36,440 nucleotides of DNA, from contig JAHFGL010000024.1 of NCBI GenBank assembly GCA_023247445.1, positions 1-36,440 of the forward strand, written 5' to 3'. The notes below the pieces were generated by a model. The model was not told the DNA's origin. It saw nothing but the letters and a program-made list of their open reading frames with translations, and ran no database searches. The DNA is from Candidatus Omnitrophota bacterium (lineage in GTDB: Bacteria > Omnitrophota > Gorgyraeia > Zapsychrales > Zapsychraceae). Numbering within the stretch: the first letter of the stretch is position 1; each line of letters begins with the position of its first letter. Position numbers and translations under genes: made by a program. Below are positions 8,640 through 16,442 of this stretch, one piece after another.

Positions 8640-10151
8640 ATGCGTGTAGCAATTCTTAATCCCTCCTTTGGGGATAATTTCGTCCGTGTTGCGCGTTGGG
8701 CCGCGAAATCTCGTGGTCGTGTGCAACGTCATCCTGAATATTTATTAACGGCAGCGCAGGTTCTTCTTGATCGTGGCCATGACGTTATTTTCGTCGAGGC
8801 GGCGGCACGCAATTTTACTCCAGCCCAATCTTACGATATTGTTTCCAACTTTGATCCAGACCTTTTAGTCATTCATGCCACGACCCCGTCTATTTATAAT
8901 GACATTGAACAAGCCAAAGTTATTAAAGGCTTAACCAATTGCAAAGTTGCCTTTGTCGGGCAACATGCTTCCGGCGAATCGGAAAATACCTTTCAAATTG
9001 GCCAAGGCGTGGTTGATTACATTTTAAATGGTGAATATGATTTTACATTACGCGATTTAGCGGACGGTATGGAATCTTCAAAGATTTTAGGAATGACTTG
9101 GTTTGATGGCAACAAAGTTGTCTACAACCCACATCGACCACCAATTAATGTCAGTGAACTTCCTTTTCCCGCTTGGCAGCTCATTGAACCCGAATGGTAT
9201 CCTGATGGCGGCAAAAAATTTCCTTTTTTAACGCTTATTACTGGACGTGGCTGCAACAACGGTTGCACCTTCTGCCGCGATCCGCAGATTATGTATGGGT
9301 ATAAACTTCGCAATCGTTCAGCGCAAAGCGTTGTCGATGAAATGGAATATGGTTTAAAAACTCATCCGCAGATTCGCGAGATTATGTTTGAAACAGATAC
9401 CTTTGCTGCGGACAAAGCTCACGTCACGGAAGTTTGTAATGAAATTATGCGTCGAGGGATTCATAAAAAGATTTCATGGTCATGTAATATGCGCGTTGAT
9501 ACGGATTTAGAAGTTCTGGCTCTTATGCGTAAATCAAATTGCCGAATGCTTATGACAGGATTTGAATTTGGGTATGATGATGGATTAAAGGCGATCAATA
9601 AAGGTGGTGTCAGTGTTGATATGGCGCGTAAGTATGCCTTCGCTGCTAATCGTTTGGGTTTTACCATTCATGGTTGTTTTATGATTGGGGCGCCGGGTGA
9701 AACAAAAGAAACGGCCCAAAAAACAATTGATTTTGCCAAGTCCCTTCCTTTGGATACAATTCAAATTACCGGTGTCGCGACATATCCAGGAACATCACTT
9801 TATCGCTGGGCAAAAGAAAATAGTTTCATTCGGGCTAATGATTGGCGCGAGTGGCTTAATGCTGAAAAAGAACAACGCACTCTTTTGAGTTATCCACAAT
9901 TCTCTAGCCAAGATATTGATGAATATATCGACAAAGGACTCAAAGAATTTTATCTACGTCCAAAACAAATGTGGAAGATGTTTATTTCAATTCGTTCGGT
10001 TGGCGATTTTTTAAGAAAACTACACGGCTTTAAAGCCTTTGTGGATTATTTTATTAAAAAAATTACTGGAGCCTCCAGCAAAAAAGTCGTCAATAGAACA
10101 GAGAAAAACATTCTTGATCAAATTGCGCAGACTGAAACAGTTTCATTATAG
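8640..10151 (+). CDS. B12-binding-domain radical SAM protein
   Basis: The 503-residue protein has an N-terminal Rossmann-like cobalamin-binding domain (about 1-150; MRVAILNPSF and QVLLDRGHDVIFVEAAA) without the DxHxxG base-off motif. This is typical of class B radical SAM enzymes. A radical SAM barrel follows, with cluster motif CNNGCTFC (C205, C209, C212). The region FETDTFAADKAHVTEVCNEI and a GAPGETKET segment are also typical. A helical C-terminal tail of about 80 residues ends the protein. Such enzymes methylate or rearrange carbon centres in lipids, cofactors and natural products; the substrate cannot be read from the sequence. A ferredoxin follows 33 bases later and is a plausible electron donor. 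The ATG has only a weak AGG upstream. Confidence 0.85.
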   Translation: MRVAILNPSFGDNFVRVARWAAKSRGRVQRHPEYLLTAAQVLLDRGHDVIFVEAAARNFTPAQSYDIVSNFDPDLLVIHATTPSIYNDIEQAKVIKGLTNCKVAFVGQHASGESENTFQIGQGVVDYILNGEYDFTLRDLADGMESSKILGMTWFDGNKVVYNPHRPPINVSELPFPAWQLIEPEWYPDGGKKFPFLTLITGRGCNNGCTFCRDPQIMYGYKLRNRSAQSVVDEMEYGLKTHPQIREIMFETDTFAADKAHVTEVCNEIMRRGIHKKISWSCNMRVDTDLEVLALMRKSNCRMLMTGFEFGYDDGLKAINKGGVSVDMARKYAFAANRLGFTIHGCFMIGAPGETKETAQKTIDFAKSLPLDTIQITGVATYPGTSLYRWAKENSFIRANDWREWLNAEKEQRTLLSYPQFSSQDIDEYIDKGLKEFYLRPKQMWKMFISIRSVGDFLRKLHGFKAFVDYFIKKITGASSKKVVNRTEKNILDQIAQTETVSL

Positions 10152-10184
10152 TTTCTTAATTAATTCAACGAGGAGGAAGATTAA

Positions 10185-10469
10185 ATGCCACACATAGTTA
10201 CTGAACCATGTATTAAATGCAAGTATACGGATTGTGTAACCGTTTGTCCTGTTGATTGTTTTCATGAAGATAAAGAAATGCTGGTTATTGACCCAGAAGT
10301 TTGTATTGATTGCGGCGCCTGCATTCCCGAATGTCCTGTTCAGGCGATTTATACTGAAGAAGATGTTCCAGAGAAATGGAAAAGCTATACTGCGTTAAAC
10401 AAAGATAAATCAAAAGAACTTCCTGTCATTACGGAAAAGAAAACACCTCTCGGTCCTGAAAAGAAATAA
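10185..10469 (+). CDS. fdxA: 7Fe-type ferredoxin (FdxA-like)
   Basis: This is a 94-residue soluble electron carrier. The N-terminal half has the pattern [17 protein letters not shown], which in the FdxA family holds a [3Fe-4S] cluster and the last ligand of the second cluster. The second half has [12 protein letters not shown] for a [4Fe-4S] cluster. Its length and charged C-terminal tail fit FdxA-type ferredoxins. A very strong Shine-Dalgarno (GAGGAGGAAG) lies seven to eight bases before the ATG. Following the radical SAM gene by 33 bases, it probably supplies the low-potential electron that such enzymes need. Other roles in general metabolism are equally possible. Confidence 0.9.
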   Translation: MPHIVTEPCIKCKYTDCVTVCPVDCFHEDKEMLVIDPEVCIDCGACIPECPVQAIYTEEDVPEKWKSYTALNKDKSKELPVITEKKTPLGPEKK

Positions 10470-10472
10470 TAC

Positions 10473-10563
10473 ACAAATCCCAAGTTCCAAACAATTAACA
10501 ATATCCAATAACCAAGAATTTCTGGCATTGAGATTTGGCATTTGTTTGGTATTTGGGATTTGT
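10473..10563. repeat. Long inverted repeat downstream of ferredoxin
   Basis: Arms ACAAATCCCAAGTTCCAAACAA (10473-10494) and TTGTTTGGTATTTGGGATTTGT (10542-10563) are inverse complements at 20 of 22 positions, around a 47-base centre. The element fills the gap between the ferredoxin and the next membrane-protein gene. It could attenuate transcription, but no U-tract follows. It looks like a dispersed intergenic palindrome, with no second copy in the window. Confidence 0.75.
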
Positions 10564-10584
10564 AATTTATAAGGTTGAAATCAT

Positions 10585-11058
10585 ATGTGGTTTTTCATGA
10601 ACACATGTTACTTGATGAGCATTGTCACCTTCCTCGCTCTTGTGATTGCTTTTTTCCAAAGCTTCCTTAATTTTCATGTGATTAATGCAAATCATGTGAC
10701 GTTTATGATTTTAACCAGTATTCTCTATGCGTTTACTGAAACGCTTGTCATCTTTTTTTACGTTGGCACAGGAGTTAGTATTAAAGAATATACCGCAGAG
10801 CATAAGTTAGATCATTCATTCCACAAACGCTCCATTGCCATTAAGCGTAAAGTGTATCCTCCCCTACTTCTTAATATGCTATTTATGGTCGTCTTATTTG
10901 TTTTGGTTGGCGCGGTTGACACACACCGGATCCCTTTACTCGTTTACGATCTTTTCTTTCTATTTTGTTTAATTGATTACGCTAGAATAAAAATTGTTCA
11001 AAATGATTGTTTTCGCTATAATACACAAATTATTTTAGAGATGTCTGGGTTAAAGTAA
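10585..11058 (+). CDS. Small multi-pass membrane protein, unknown function
   Basis: The 157-residue protein has about four hydrophobic segments (residues ~8-30, 38-62, 92-113 and 119-138). A cytoplasmic-looking loop with FFYVGTGVSIKEYTAEHKL lies in the middle, followed by a basic stretch (KRSIAIKRKVYPP). I have a weak memory of related proteins with a GTG-xx-IKE loop in other environmental bacteria but cannot name a family. The start is the first ATG; an alternative at codon 5 is possible. It shares one base pair of its stop with the ATG of the next small gene (TAATG), so the two are coupled. It may assist a membrane complex, but nothing shows which. Confidence 0.6.
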   Translation: MWFFMNTCYLMSIVTFLALVIAFFQSFLNFHVINANHVTFMILTSILYAFTETLVIFFYVGTGVSIKEYTAEHKLDHSFHKRSIAIKRKVYPPLLLNMLFMVVLFVLVGAVDTHRIPLLVYDLFFLFCLIDYARIKIVQNDCFRYNTQIILEMSGLK

Positions 11059-11219
11059 TGTATTATTTAGCCAAGATTGCCCAGGCCACTGGGTTAACGA
11101 TCATACTCGTTGAATATATTCGAAAGTTTCCAAATTTAATGAGTCCGCGCATTTTTGGCGTTGGAATTTTAGTTTTTGTTTTTGGATGGGTTATTAATCA
11201 ATTCTTATTAAAAAAATAG
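11058..11219 (+). CDS. 53-residue membrane protein, unknown function
   Basis: This gene is below the ORF-track cut-off. It reads MYYLAKIAQATGLTIILVEY and onward, with a second hydrophobic stretch (FGVGILVFVFGWVINQFLL) and a short basic end LLKK. The ATG overlaps the stop of the preceding gene (TAATG), a strong sign of real coupled translation. One or two membrane helices are expected. No family was recognised. Confidence 0.6.
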   Translation: MYYLAKIAQATGLTIILVEYIRKFPNLMSPRIFGVGILVFVFGWVINQFLLKK

Positions 11220-11223
11220 ATCA

Positions 11224-11364
11224 ATGAGAACGATTTTAAAATTTGATACCGGTGCGGATGGATTTAAGAAGATGATTTATGTCTTGGCTTTTATGGCGGT
11301 CGTTGTTTTAGTATGTGGAGTTTACTTTTTAATAACTACGTTCCCAGCTTCCTCGTCATTCTGA
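11224..11364 (+). CDS. Possible 46-residue single-pass membrane protein
   Basis: Five bases after the previous stop, an ATG opens a 46-codon frame (MRTILKFDTGADGFKKMIYV...) with one strong hydrophobic helix (VLAFMAVVVLVCGVYFLI). The last codons (TCG TCA TTC TGA) lie inside palindromic repeat copy 2, which supplies the stop codon, so the natural C-terminus may have been cut by the repeat. There is no clear Shine-Dalgarno. It is probably real given its position and helix, but short and uncertain. Confidence 0.4.
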   Translation: MRTILKFDTGADGFKKMIYVLAFMAVVVLVCGVYFLITTFPASSSF

Positions 11365-11438
11365 GGCCAACGGCCGAAGAATCACAGAAGCACTTAAGTA
11401 ATCTTGAGATCCTTCGTCCCTTCGGACTCAGGATGACG
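11353..11438. repeat. Palindromic repeat family A, copy 2
   Basis: The element runs from CGTCATTCTGAGGCCAACGG to CTTCGGACTCAGGATGACG, about 86 bp. Its centre AGAAGCACTTAAGTAATCTTGAGATC resembles copy 1 (CACTTAAGAATTTTGAGATC). It separates the 46-aa frame from the next ORF and provides the stop codon of the former. Confidence 0.85.
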
Positions 11439-11454
11439 GAAAAAATAAAAGAAT

Positions 11455-11766
11455 ATGCTACAAAAATTAAAGAAGAAATGGAACATTGAAAGTAACCGCG
11501 ACTTTATTTTAATTATGATCGTCTTTTCACTGGCCGGGATGTCGATTGGATTCTTCCGTCGGCCAGTTTTTCACTGGTTAGGCATCACCGCACACACCCC
11601 TCTTTGGATTAAAATCCTCGCTTATATCCCGCTTATTCCCCCCATCTATCAAATCAATCTTCTTTTTTATGGATTTCTCTTTGGACAGTTTGATTTCTTT
11701 TGGGAAAAAGAAAAGAGATTAGGTCGATTTCTTTGGCAGGCGATCACACGTCAACGTACGACTTAA
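11455..11766 (+). CDS. Small membrane protein, DUF6787-like
   Basis: The 103-residue protein has an N-terminal basic helix (LQKLKKKWNIESNRD), two hydrophobic segments (about 18-35 and 50-72) and a conserved-looking C-terminal FGQFDFFWEKEKRLGRF. This arrangement resembles the DUF6787 proteins known mainly from Bacteroidota; the match is from memory and tentative. The function is unknown. It is the last gene of the plus-strand island, and its TAA overlaps the TAA of the convergent DUF420 gene (11763-11766), leaving no room for a terminator between them. Confidence 0.58.
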   Translation: MLQKLKKKWNIESNRDFILIMIVFSLAGMSIGFFRRPVFHWLGITAHTPLWIKILAYIPLIPPIYQINLLFYGFLFGQFDFFWEKEKRLGRFLWQAITRQRTT

Positions 11767-12179
11767 AAAACATAAAGCATTAAGTAGATAACTACACCAG
11801 TCACTGATACATATATCCAAACTGGCAGTAGCCACCGTGTGATGCGGGTATGTTTATCAAAATTTTGTTTGTAGGCATGATAGAGCGCCATCAAGATAAA
11901 TGGCACGATCAGCGCCGCAAGCGGTGTGTGGGTAAGAAGAATAGTAAAATAAATGACACGCAGTATCCCGTCATGTTGGTAACGTGTTACACCAGGGTGA
12001 AGAACATGATAAGTCACATACGAGATTAAAAAGAGTGTTGAGAATACAAACGCCATGATCATAAATTGTTTATGGCGTTGTCTATTTTTGCGCTTGATTG
12101 CGAACCAACCACAAAGAAGCATGAGCCCCGCTAAGCCATTGAGTGTGGCATTAAGAAGCGGTTGATTAAAGGAGGCCAT
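11763..12179 (-). CDS. DUF420 family membrane protein (CtaM/YozB-like)
   Basis: The 138-residue protein has four predicted membrane helices and conserved histidines (RRQRHKQFM-like, SYVTYHVLHPG, THTPLAAL, KHTRITRWLLP), the layout of DUF420. Members of this family (YozB/CtaM) are reported to be needed for haem-copper oxidase maturation in Firmicutes, and many lie in cox clusters, as here. It is the last gene of the cox operon. Its start lies inside the end of the SCO gene (14-base overlap) with an AGGAG six to seven bases upstream, so translation is coupled. A role in oxidase assembly is inferred from family and context. Confidence 0.82.
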   Translation of the reverse strand: MASFNQPLLNATLNGLAGLMLLCGWFAIKRKNRQRHKQFMIMAFVFSTLFLISYVTYHVLHPGVTRYQHDGILRVIYFTILLTHTPLAALIVPFILMALYHAYKQNFDKHTRITRWLLPVWIYVSVTGVVIYLMLYVF

Positions 12180-12768
12180 GATATTTCTCCTTTATAAGCA
12201 TAGCCGCATCTTTAAAAAGCTTATTGACGTCCTCTTGTTTTGTCCCATCATAATATCCTCGAATTAGACCATTTTTATCTACGAGAGTGAAATAAGTGCT
12301 ATGAAAAATTGGTTCGCTAATATCCCCTAGCTTAAAACTTTTAACAGCCAAGGTTGTAATATCTTCCCTTGTTCCGGTTAGAAAATACCAGTTAGGATTT
12401 GCTTTTTGCTTTTGAGCATATTGCTTTAAAACTTCAGCTGAATCATTCTCTGGATTTACGGTGATCGATACAAGGGCAATCTCAGGAACTAGCTCAAATG
12501 ATCGATTGAGTGCAGCCATCTGTTTTGTCATCATTGGACAGACACCACTACAGCTAGTAAAGAAAAAATCTGCAACCCACACACGACCTTTGAGTGAACT
12601 AAGGGTAATATCTTTCTGGTCAATATTTTTAAGTTTAAATTCTTGAATTTGTCCTAAGACGGGTAAACGAGGTTTTTTTATTTCAGCTTGGAATGAAAAA
12701 TATCCAAAGATTATCGCTAAAACAGTGGCGAAAATAAAAACAAAAAGAAATATTTTACGTGGATTCAT
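12166..12768 (-). CDS. SCO1/SenC-type copper chaperone
   Basis: SCO proteins deliver copper to the CuA site of oxidase subunit II. The 200-residue sequence has an N-terminal membrane anchor (about 6-26) and then a thioredoxin fold. The copper-binding motif is CSGVC (C73, C77), with a partner histidine at about H156 (PIFHSTYF). The typical FFFTSC and GYYDG segments are present. It acts on the outer face of the cytoplasmic membrane. It lies seven bases after ctaB and overlaps the DUF420 gene, within the oxidase operon whose CoxB it should serve. Length and ligands are normal. Confidence 0.93.
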   Translation of the reverse strand: MNPRKIFLFVFIFATVLAIIFGYFSFQAEIKKPRLPVLGQIQEFKLKNIDQKDITLSSLKGRVWVADFFFTSCSGVCPMMTKQMAALNRSFELVPEIALVSITVNPENDSAEVLKQYAQKQKANPNWYFLTGTREDITTLAVKSFKLGDISEPIFHSTYFTLVDKNGLIRGYYDGTKQEDVNKLFKDAAMLIKEKYHGLL

Positions 12769-12775
12769 CGAATGA

Positions 12776-13645
12776 TTAGAAGTTAACGTCTATGACAATC
12801 AGTAATAATAGGATCGGGAGATAAAAAACTGTAGCCTTAAGAAGTTTGCGGGCATCAATAAGTGATTTGGTCATAGTTAAATTGCGTCCAACGATAAATA
12901 AAAGAACCCCCGCTATTAAAGCGCCAGCAAAATAAATGTATCCGGATAAGCCAATCAACGTTGGTAATAAGGATACAGGAATTAAAATAATTGAGTAAAG
13001 AAGGATTTGATTGAAGGTGCTTTTTCCATCAGGCTCAACGACAGGAAGCATTTTAAAACCCCCAAGCTTGTAATCTTCTTTAAACATCCAGGCAATCGCA
13101 TAAAAATGCGGATGCTGCCATAAAAATAAAATTAAAAAGATAATCCAAGCGCCAAGATCGATATTTCCTGTGGCCGCCGCCCAACCTCCCATTGGCGGAA
13201 TGGCGCCAGGAATAGAGCCAATGGTCGTATTTAACCAGCTGATACGCTTCATCGGAGTGTAAACGATAATATAGAGAAACGATGTTAAGAGACTTAAGAA
13301 CGCGGTTAAAAGATTAACTTTAATATAAAGAATCGTTAACCCAATAAGTGTAAGAAGAATGCCAAAGCTAAGGGCGTTGGCCGCCGATATAATGCCAGAT
13401 GGAATTGGACGATTGCGAGTTCGTACCATTTTGCAATCAATGTCTCGTTCTAAATAGTGATTTAGAACCCCTGATCCACCACACACACAAGCGGCCCCTA
13501 TTAAAAGATAAGTGAGTAAGCTCCATGAGGAAATTCCGTGTCCACCTAAATAGAATCCAAGCGTTGTTGTCACCAAGACGAGTGTTAGAATGCTTGGTTT
13601 CATCAGCTCTATATAGGCGTTTAATACAGATTTTTGTTTGATCAT
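12776..13645 (-). CDS. ctaB: Protoheme IX farnesyltransferase (haem O synthase)
   Basis: This UbiA-superfamily membrane enzyme attaches a farnesyl group to haem B to give haem O, the precursor of haem A. The 289 residues contain about nine membrane helices. Both prenyl-diphosphate motifs are visible: NHYLERDIDCKMVRTRNRP near residue 62 and the YTPMKRISWLNTTIGSIPGA region, followed by WQHPHFYAIAWMFKEDYKLGG. It sits four bases after ctaA, the next enzyme in the pathway, and is followed by SCO. This arrangement ties it to the A-type oxidase of this operon. Confidence 0.95.
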   Translation of the reverse strand: MIKQKSVLNAYIELMKPSILTLVLVTTTLGFYLGGHGISSWSLLTYLLIGAACVCGGSGVLNHYLERDIDCKMVRTRNRPIPSGIISAANALSFGILLTLIGLTILYIKVNLLTAFLSLLTSFLYIIVYTPMKRISWLNTTIGSIPGAIPPMGGWAAATGNIDLGAWIIFLILFLWQHPHFYAIAWMFKEDYKLGGFKMLPVVEPDGKSTFNQILLYSIILIPVSLLPTLIGLSGYIYFAGALIAGVLLFIVGRNLTMTKSLIDARKLLKATVFYLPILLLLIVIDVNF

Positions 13646-13649
13646 ATGT

Positions 13650-14633
13650 TTATTTTTCTACAGATTTTTGCCACGTAAGCGGCGCAACTCGCAATAATAA
13701 TAAAACTGATAGCCCAAGTGTTGTGGCCCCTGTCATCACATGCAAACTAGTTATCGATGGGCTTTTGAGTGTTAACACGGTTAATATTCCAAGTGTGATT
13801 TGAACGACGATGGCAAAATTAAGCCAAAGGATTGTTCGGTAAATAAGTTTGTTTGAATTTTGGTAGTATTTTAATCCGATAAAATTTAAAAGGCAACAGG
13901 TAAGAAATATAATTAAGGCTCCAAGGCGATGGATAAAGTGAATAATGATTTGAAACATTGTCACGGGATCTAGGTCGTGATCAAAGCGCCAGCTATTGAT
14001 GCGGTTTAGCATGAGTTCGTCAAATTGCGGACGCAAGTCCCACCCCATGGTGGGAAAATCTGGAATGGCTAAGCCTGATTTTGTGTGTCGCATAATTGCG
14101 CCTAAAATTAATTGGATATAAACGAGTACAATCACGATCAAAGATATAGTGATAAATGATGAATTTTTTTTGTAGGATTCGTTTTCACGTTTTTGGCGTT
14201 CAATCGATTGGCTATACGCAAGAAAAATTGTTAAGACAAAGAATGTTTGAGCAAGAATCCCGTGACATATTGAAACAGGCGGCGGTAAAAATAATAATAC
14301 CGTAAGTCCCCCTAGAAGTCCTTGGGCAATAACCGCCCCTAAAGCAGCAAATCCTAAATTGCGAACCCACAGACGAGTTTCTGTCCGCCATAACCAAATG
14401 GCGAGGCACAGTGTTAGAAACCCAACGAATGAGGCCACCATGCGATGCCCATGCTCATAAAAAACTCCACCTACCATCGGTGGGAAAAATGATCCATAGG
14501 ACAGTGGCCAATCAGGAACTGATAATCCTGAGCCAGTGCTCGTTACCATGCCTCCAACAAAAATAAGAACCCATGTTGAAAAACAGGTGAGTTTTGAAAA
14601 TCGTCGTAGCCAAGTATTAGATGAAGTTTTCAT
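13650..14633 (-). CDS. ctaA: Haem A synthase (CtaA/COX15)
   Basis: CtaA oxidises the C8 methyl of haem O to the formyl group of haem A. The 327-residue protein has eight membrane helices in two related halves and four haem-ligand histidines at about H63 (in YEHGHR), H124, H235 (HFIHRLG) and H298 (SLHVMTG). Both GLSVPDWP and GLAIPDFP repeats are present, as usual in the longer COX15-like type. It lacks a clear Shine-Dalgarno. It follows coxB by 66 bases and precedes ctaB, so haem A production is coupled to oxidase production. This implies that the oxidase carries haem A. Confidence 0.94.
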   Translation of the reverse strand: MKTSSNTWLRRFSKLTCFSTWVLIFVGGMVTSTGSGLSVPDWPLSYGSFFPPMVGGVFYEHGHRMVASFVGFLTLCLAIWLWRTETRLWVRNLGFAALGAVIAQGLLGGLTVLLFLPPPVSICHGILAQTFFVLTIFLAYSQSIERQKRENESYKKNSSFITISLIVIVLVYIQLILGAIMRHTKSGLAIPDFPTMGWDLRPQFDELMLNRINSWRFDHDLDPVTMFQIIIHFIHRLGALIIFLTCCLLNFIGLKYYQNSNKLIYRTILWLNFAIVVQITLGILTVLTLKSPSITSLHVMTGATTLGLSVLLLLRVAPLTWQKSVEK

Positions 14634-14699
14634 AAGCTAATTAAGGAAGGAAATACGGTCGTAGGGCGAATTGGATAGTAGATTACCTTAAGCAATATA

Positions 14700-15680
14700 T
14701 TAATTCCAGAAACTATCCCCTCCCTCACTATCCGATGAGGAGGTCTCTTCTTGACTCTTAATCCAGGCATTAAAGGTTTCTTCCGGTTCGATCGTAAGAA
14801 ATCCCTTCATTTTATAATGACCGATGCCGCAAAGTTGTGCACAGCCAATTTGAAAATTATATTGTTGGATAAAATTATAAATATCTTCCTTTTCTTTTGG
14901 TGAAACATCGGTCAATTCCATATCTTCAAATTTTTCTAAGGCCCGTGCTTTTGTTTGTAAAGTCCCTCCCGCATCAATATATCCTAGTTCAACAAGTTTA
15001 GCCCAAACGGTATCAGCATCTTTAGCTACTTCGCTGAGTTCTTTTCTTGTAATGGATCCGGTTTTTGTCGGTGTAAACCATGTGGGGATACTCATTCCAG
15101 GGATGACATCTTGCTTAACGCGCATAACCGGCAAGGCAAAGGAATGCATAACATCGCGTGACGTTAAATGGATTAAAACAGGTTTTCCCAGCGGCAAGTG
15201 TAATTGATTAAGTGAATAGACATCATCCTTGCCATGAGGATCAGATGGATCTCGCCCTAATGGATTTGATTGTTTATCGTAAAATTTCATATCCGTTTTA
15301 CCAAAAATTTGATCAGCTCCAGGATAATGGATATTCCAGGCATATTGTTCAGCAATAATTTTAATTTCAAGTTTGTCAGGTCGATCAGGCAGAGCATTAA
15401 CTTGTTTGACCCAAAAAGGAATCGAGAATCCAATCAATAAAATTGTTTCAACAACGGCAACTGAGATTTCTAAATAACTCGAGACATGGGATTTCACCCC
15501 ATAATAATTTGCTTTAGGATTCGCCCATTTATTAAAACGGACTAAGGTAAAAAGAAAGAATGCCCCCCACCCGACAAATAAAGCAATCATCAGTAGATGC
15601 ACAAGGAAAATCATGAAATCAAGTTCGTGCCCATGGGAAGATGCCATGACGGGTAAATGCAGTAATTTAATAAGATCCAT
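14700..15680 (-). CDS. coxB: Cytochrome c oxidase subunit II with an insert near the CuA loop
   Basis: Subunit II accepts electrons at a binuclear CuA centre on the outside of the membrane. The 326-residue sequence has two N-terminal membrane helices (about 24-46 and 72-92) and then the cupredoxin domain. Expected CuA ligands are H179 (RDVMHSFALP) and, in CAQLCGIGHYKM, C280, C284, H288 and M291. Between WFTPTKTG (about 201-208) and FQIGCAQLCG (from 276), typical subunits continue almost directly; here about 65 charged, helical residues intervene. There is no fused cytochrome c domain, so the donor must be separate. No lipoprotein box is seen. Genes for small membrane proteins and coxD lie upstream, ctaA downstream. 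Confidence 0.95.
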   Translation of the reverse strand: MDLIKLLHLPVMASSHGHELDFMIFLVHLLMIALFVGWGAFFLFTLVRFNKWANPKANYYGVKSHVSSYLEISVAVVETILLIGFSIPFWVKQVNALPDRPDKLEIKIIAEQYAWNIHYPGADQIFGKTDMKFYDKQSNPLGRDPSDPHGKDDVYSLNQLHLPLGKPVLIHLTSRDVMHSFALPVMRVKQDVIPGMSIPTWFTPTKTGSITRKELSEVAKDADTVWAKLVELGYIDAGGTLQTKARALEKFEDMELTDVSPKEKEDIYNFIQQYNFQIGCAQLCGIGHYKMKGFLTIEPEETFNAWIKSQEETSSSDSEGGDSFWN

Positions 15681-15689
15681 AGAATCCCT

Positions 15690-15917
15690 TTATGAAAGTT
15701 GCCTTAATTTCGTTCGTCTCTTTAGTCCTAAAAAGAATGTGATGAATCCTCCGAGAACACATAGTAGTACAGCCATTAGCAGAATAACCCCTGCCCGAAG
15801 AGCGATGTTCGATTGGTCTTTAGGAGATCCAAAAAAACAGGCACTGCAGGCTAAAGCCTCAGAGCTATATAAAAAATTTATTGCGAATAAAGCAATGGTA
15901 GATATTTTTAGAATCAT
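15690..15917 (-). CDS. Small CxxC membrane protein of the cox operon
   Basis: The 75-residue protein has a signal-like N-terminus, a CSACF motif exactly at the likely exposed end (about 24-28), a short polar segment (GSPKDQSNIALR) and one strong membrane helix (about 43-66) with a basic tail. Short proteins of this layout (exported CxxC plus one helix) occur in oxidase clusters of other bacteria, though I know no assigned function. A metal-binding or redox role during CuA or oxidase assembly is possible. Its start overlaps the stop of the preceding small gene (TAATG), so the two are coupled. Confidence 0.65.
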   Translation of the reverse strand: MILKISTIALFAINFLYSSEALACSACFFGSPKDQSNIALRAGVILLMAVLLCVLGGFITFFLGLKRRTKLRQLS

Positions 15918-16120
15918 TAGAGATTAAGTGACCTTATTTTTTGTAAAAACTTCATTCCATAAATACCAAAAAAAATAGCCAATACAAATGATATGGCGCT
16001 TGAAAATAAGAATTGGCTTGCCGTTGTATTTTGATACTGGAGCACTCCCCAGCAACCGAAAAATACGAGGGTTAAAACAAAAAAACTAATCAAAAGTAAG
16101 TGAACAGTTTTAAGAGACAT
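15917..16120 (-). CDS. Small two-helix membrane protein of the cox operon
   Basis: The ORF track starts at 16147, but the ATG at 16120 (MSLKTVHLLL) has a GGAAC six bases upstream and a smaller overlap with coxD, so I prefer 67 residues. Two hydrophobic helices (about 5-24 and 36-55) are joined by a short polar loop. No family was recognised. It overlaps the end of coxD by 11 bases and the next gene by one, showing tight coupling. It is probably a minor oxidase subunit or assembly helper. Confidence 0.58.
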   Translation of the reverse strand: MSLKTVHLLLISFFVLTLVFFGCWGVLQYQNTTASQFLFSSAISFVLAIFFGIYGMKFLQKIRSLNL

Positions 16121-16427
16121 ACGTTGTTCCGTGTGGGTGGCTCGCATGACTACCTAAAATTAAGGTGACCATGCCAAAAACAAAAAAGACAGTTAGCATT
16201 AATACGAGAAATATAAGTTTTCTTTCTGAGATTAAATGCATTAAATAACAAACCGAAAGTGTTGCTTGGAGTACGGCAATGCTTAAAATAAGTGTAATGC
16301 TTAAGGCTAAGTTTAAATGCATCTGGTGAATGCCCACCGAGATTGCGGTAAGAATAATTAAAGAAATAAAAATCGATCGGTATTGTTTGATTTCGTGTTG
16401 GAAATTTTGACCTTGCGCGTTTGACAT
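16110..16427 (-). CDS. coxD: Cytochrome c oxidase subunit IV
   Basis: This is a 105-residue prokaryotic COX4/CtaF-type subunit with three membrane helices (about 17-35, 41-63 and 72-91). The family pattern is visible: ATLSVCYLMHLISERKLIF between helices 2 and 3. A histidine-rich tail (SHASHPHG) ends the protein. The small subunit stabilises the oxidase and holds no cofactor. It follows coxC by 15 bases with a good GGGAAGG ribosome-binding site. Confidence 0.88.
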   Translation of the reverse strand: MSNAQGQNFQHEIKQYRSIFISLIILTAISVGIHQMHLNLALSITLILSIAVLQATLSVCYLMHLISERKLIFLVLMLTVFFVFGMVTLILGSHASHPHGTTYVS

Positions 16428-16442
16428 GATACCTTCCCTTTT

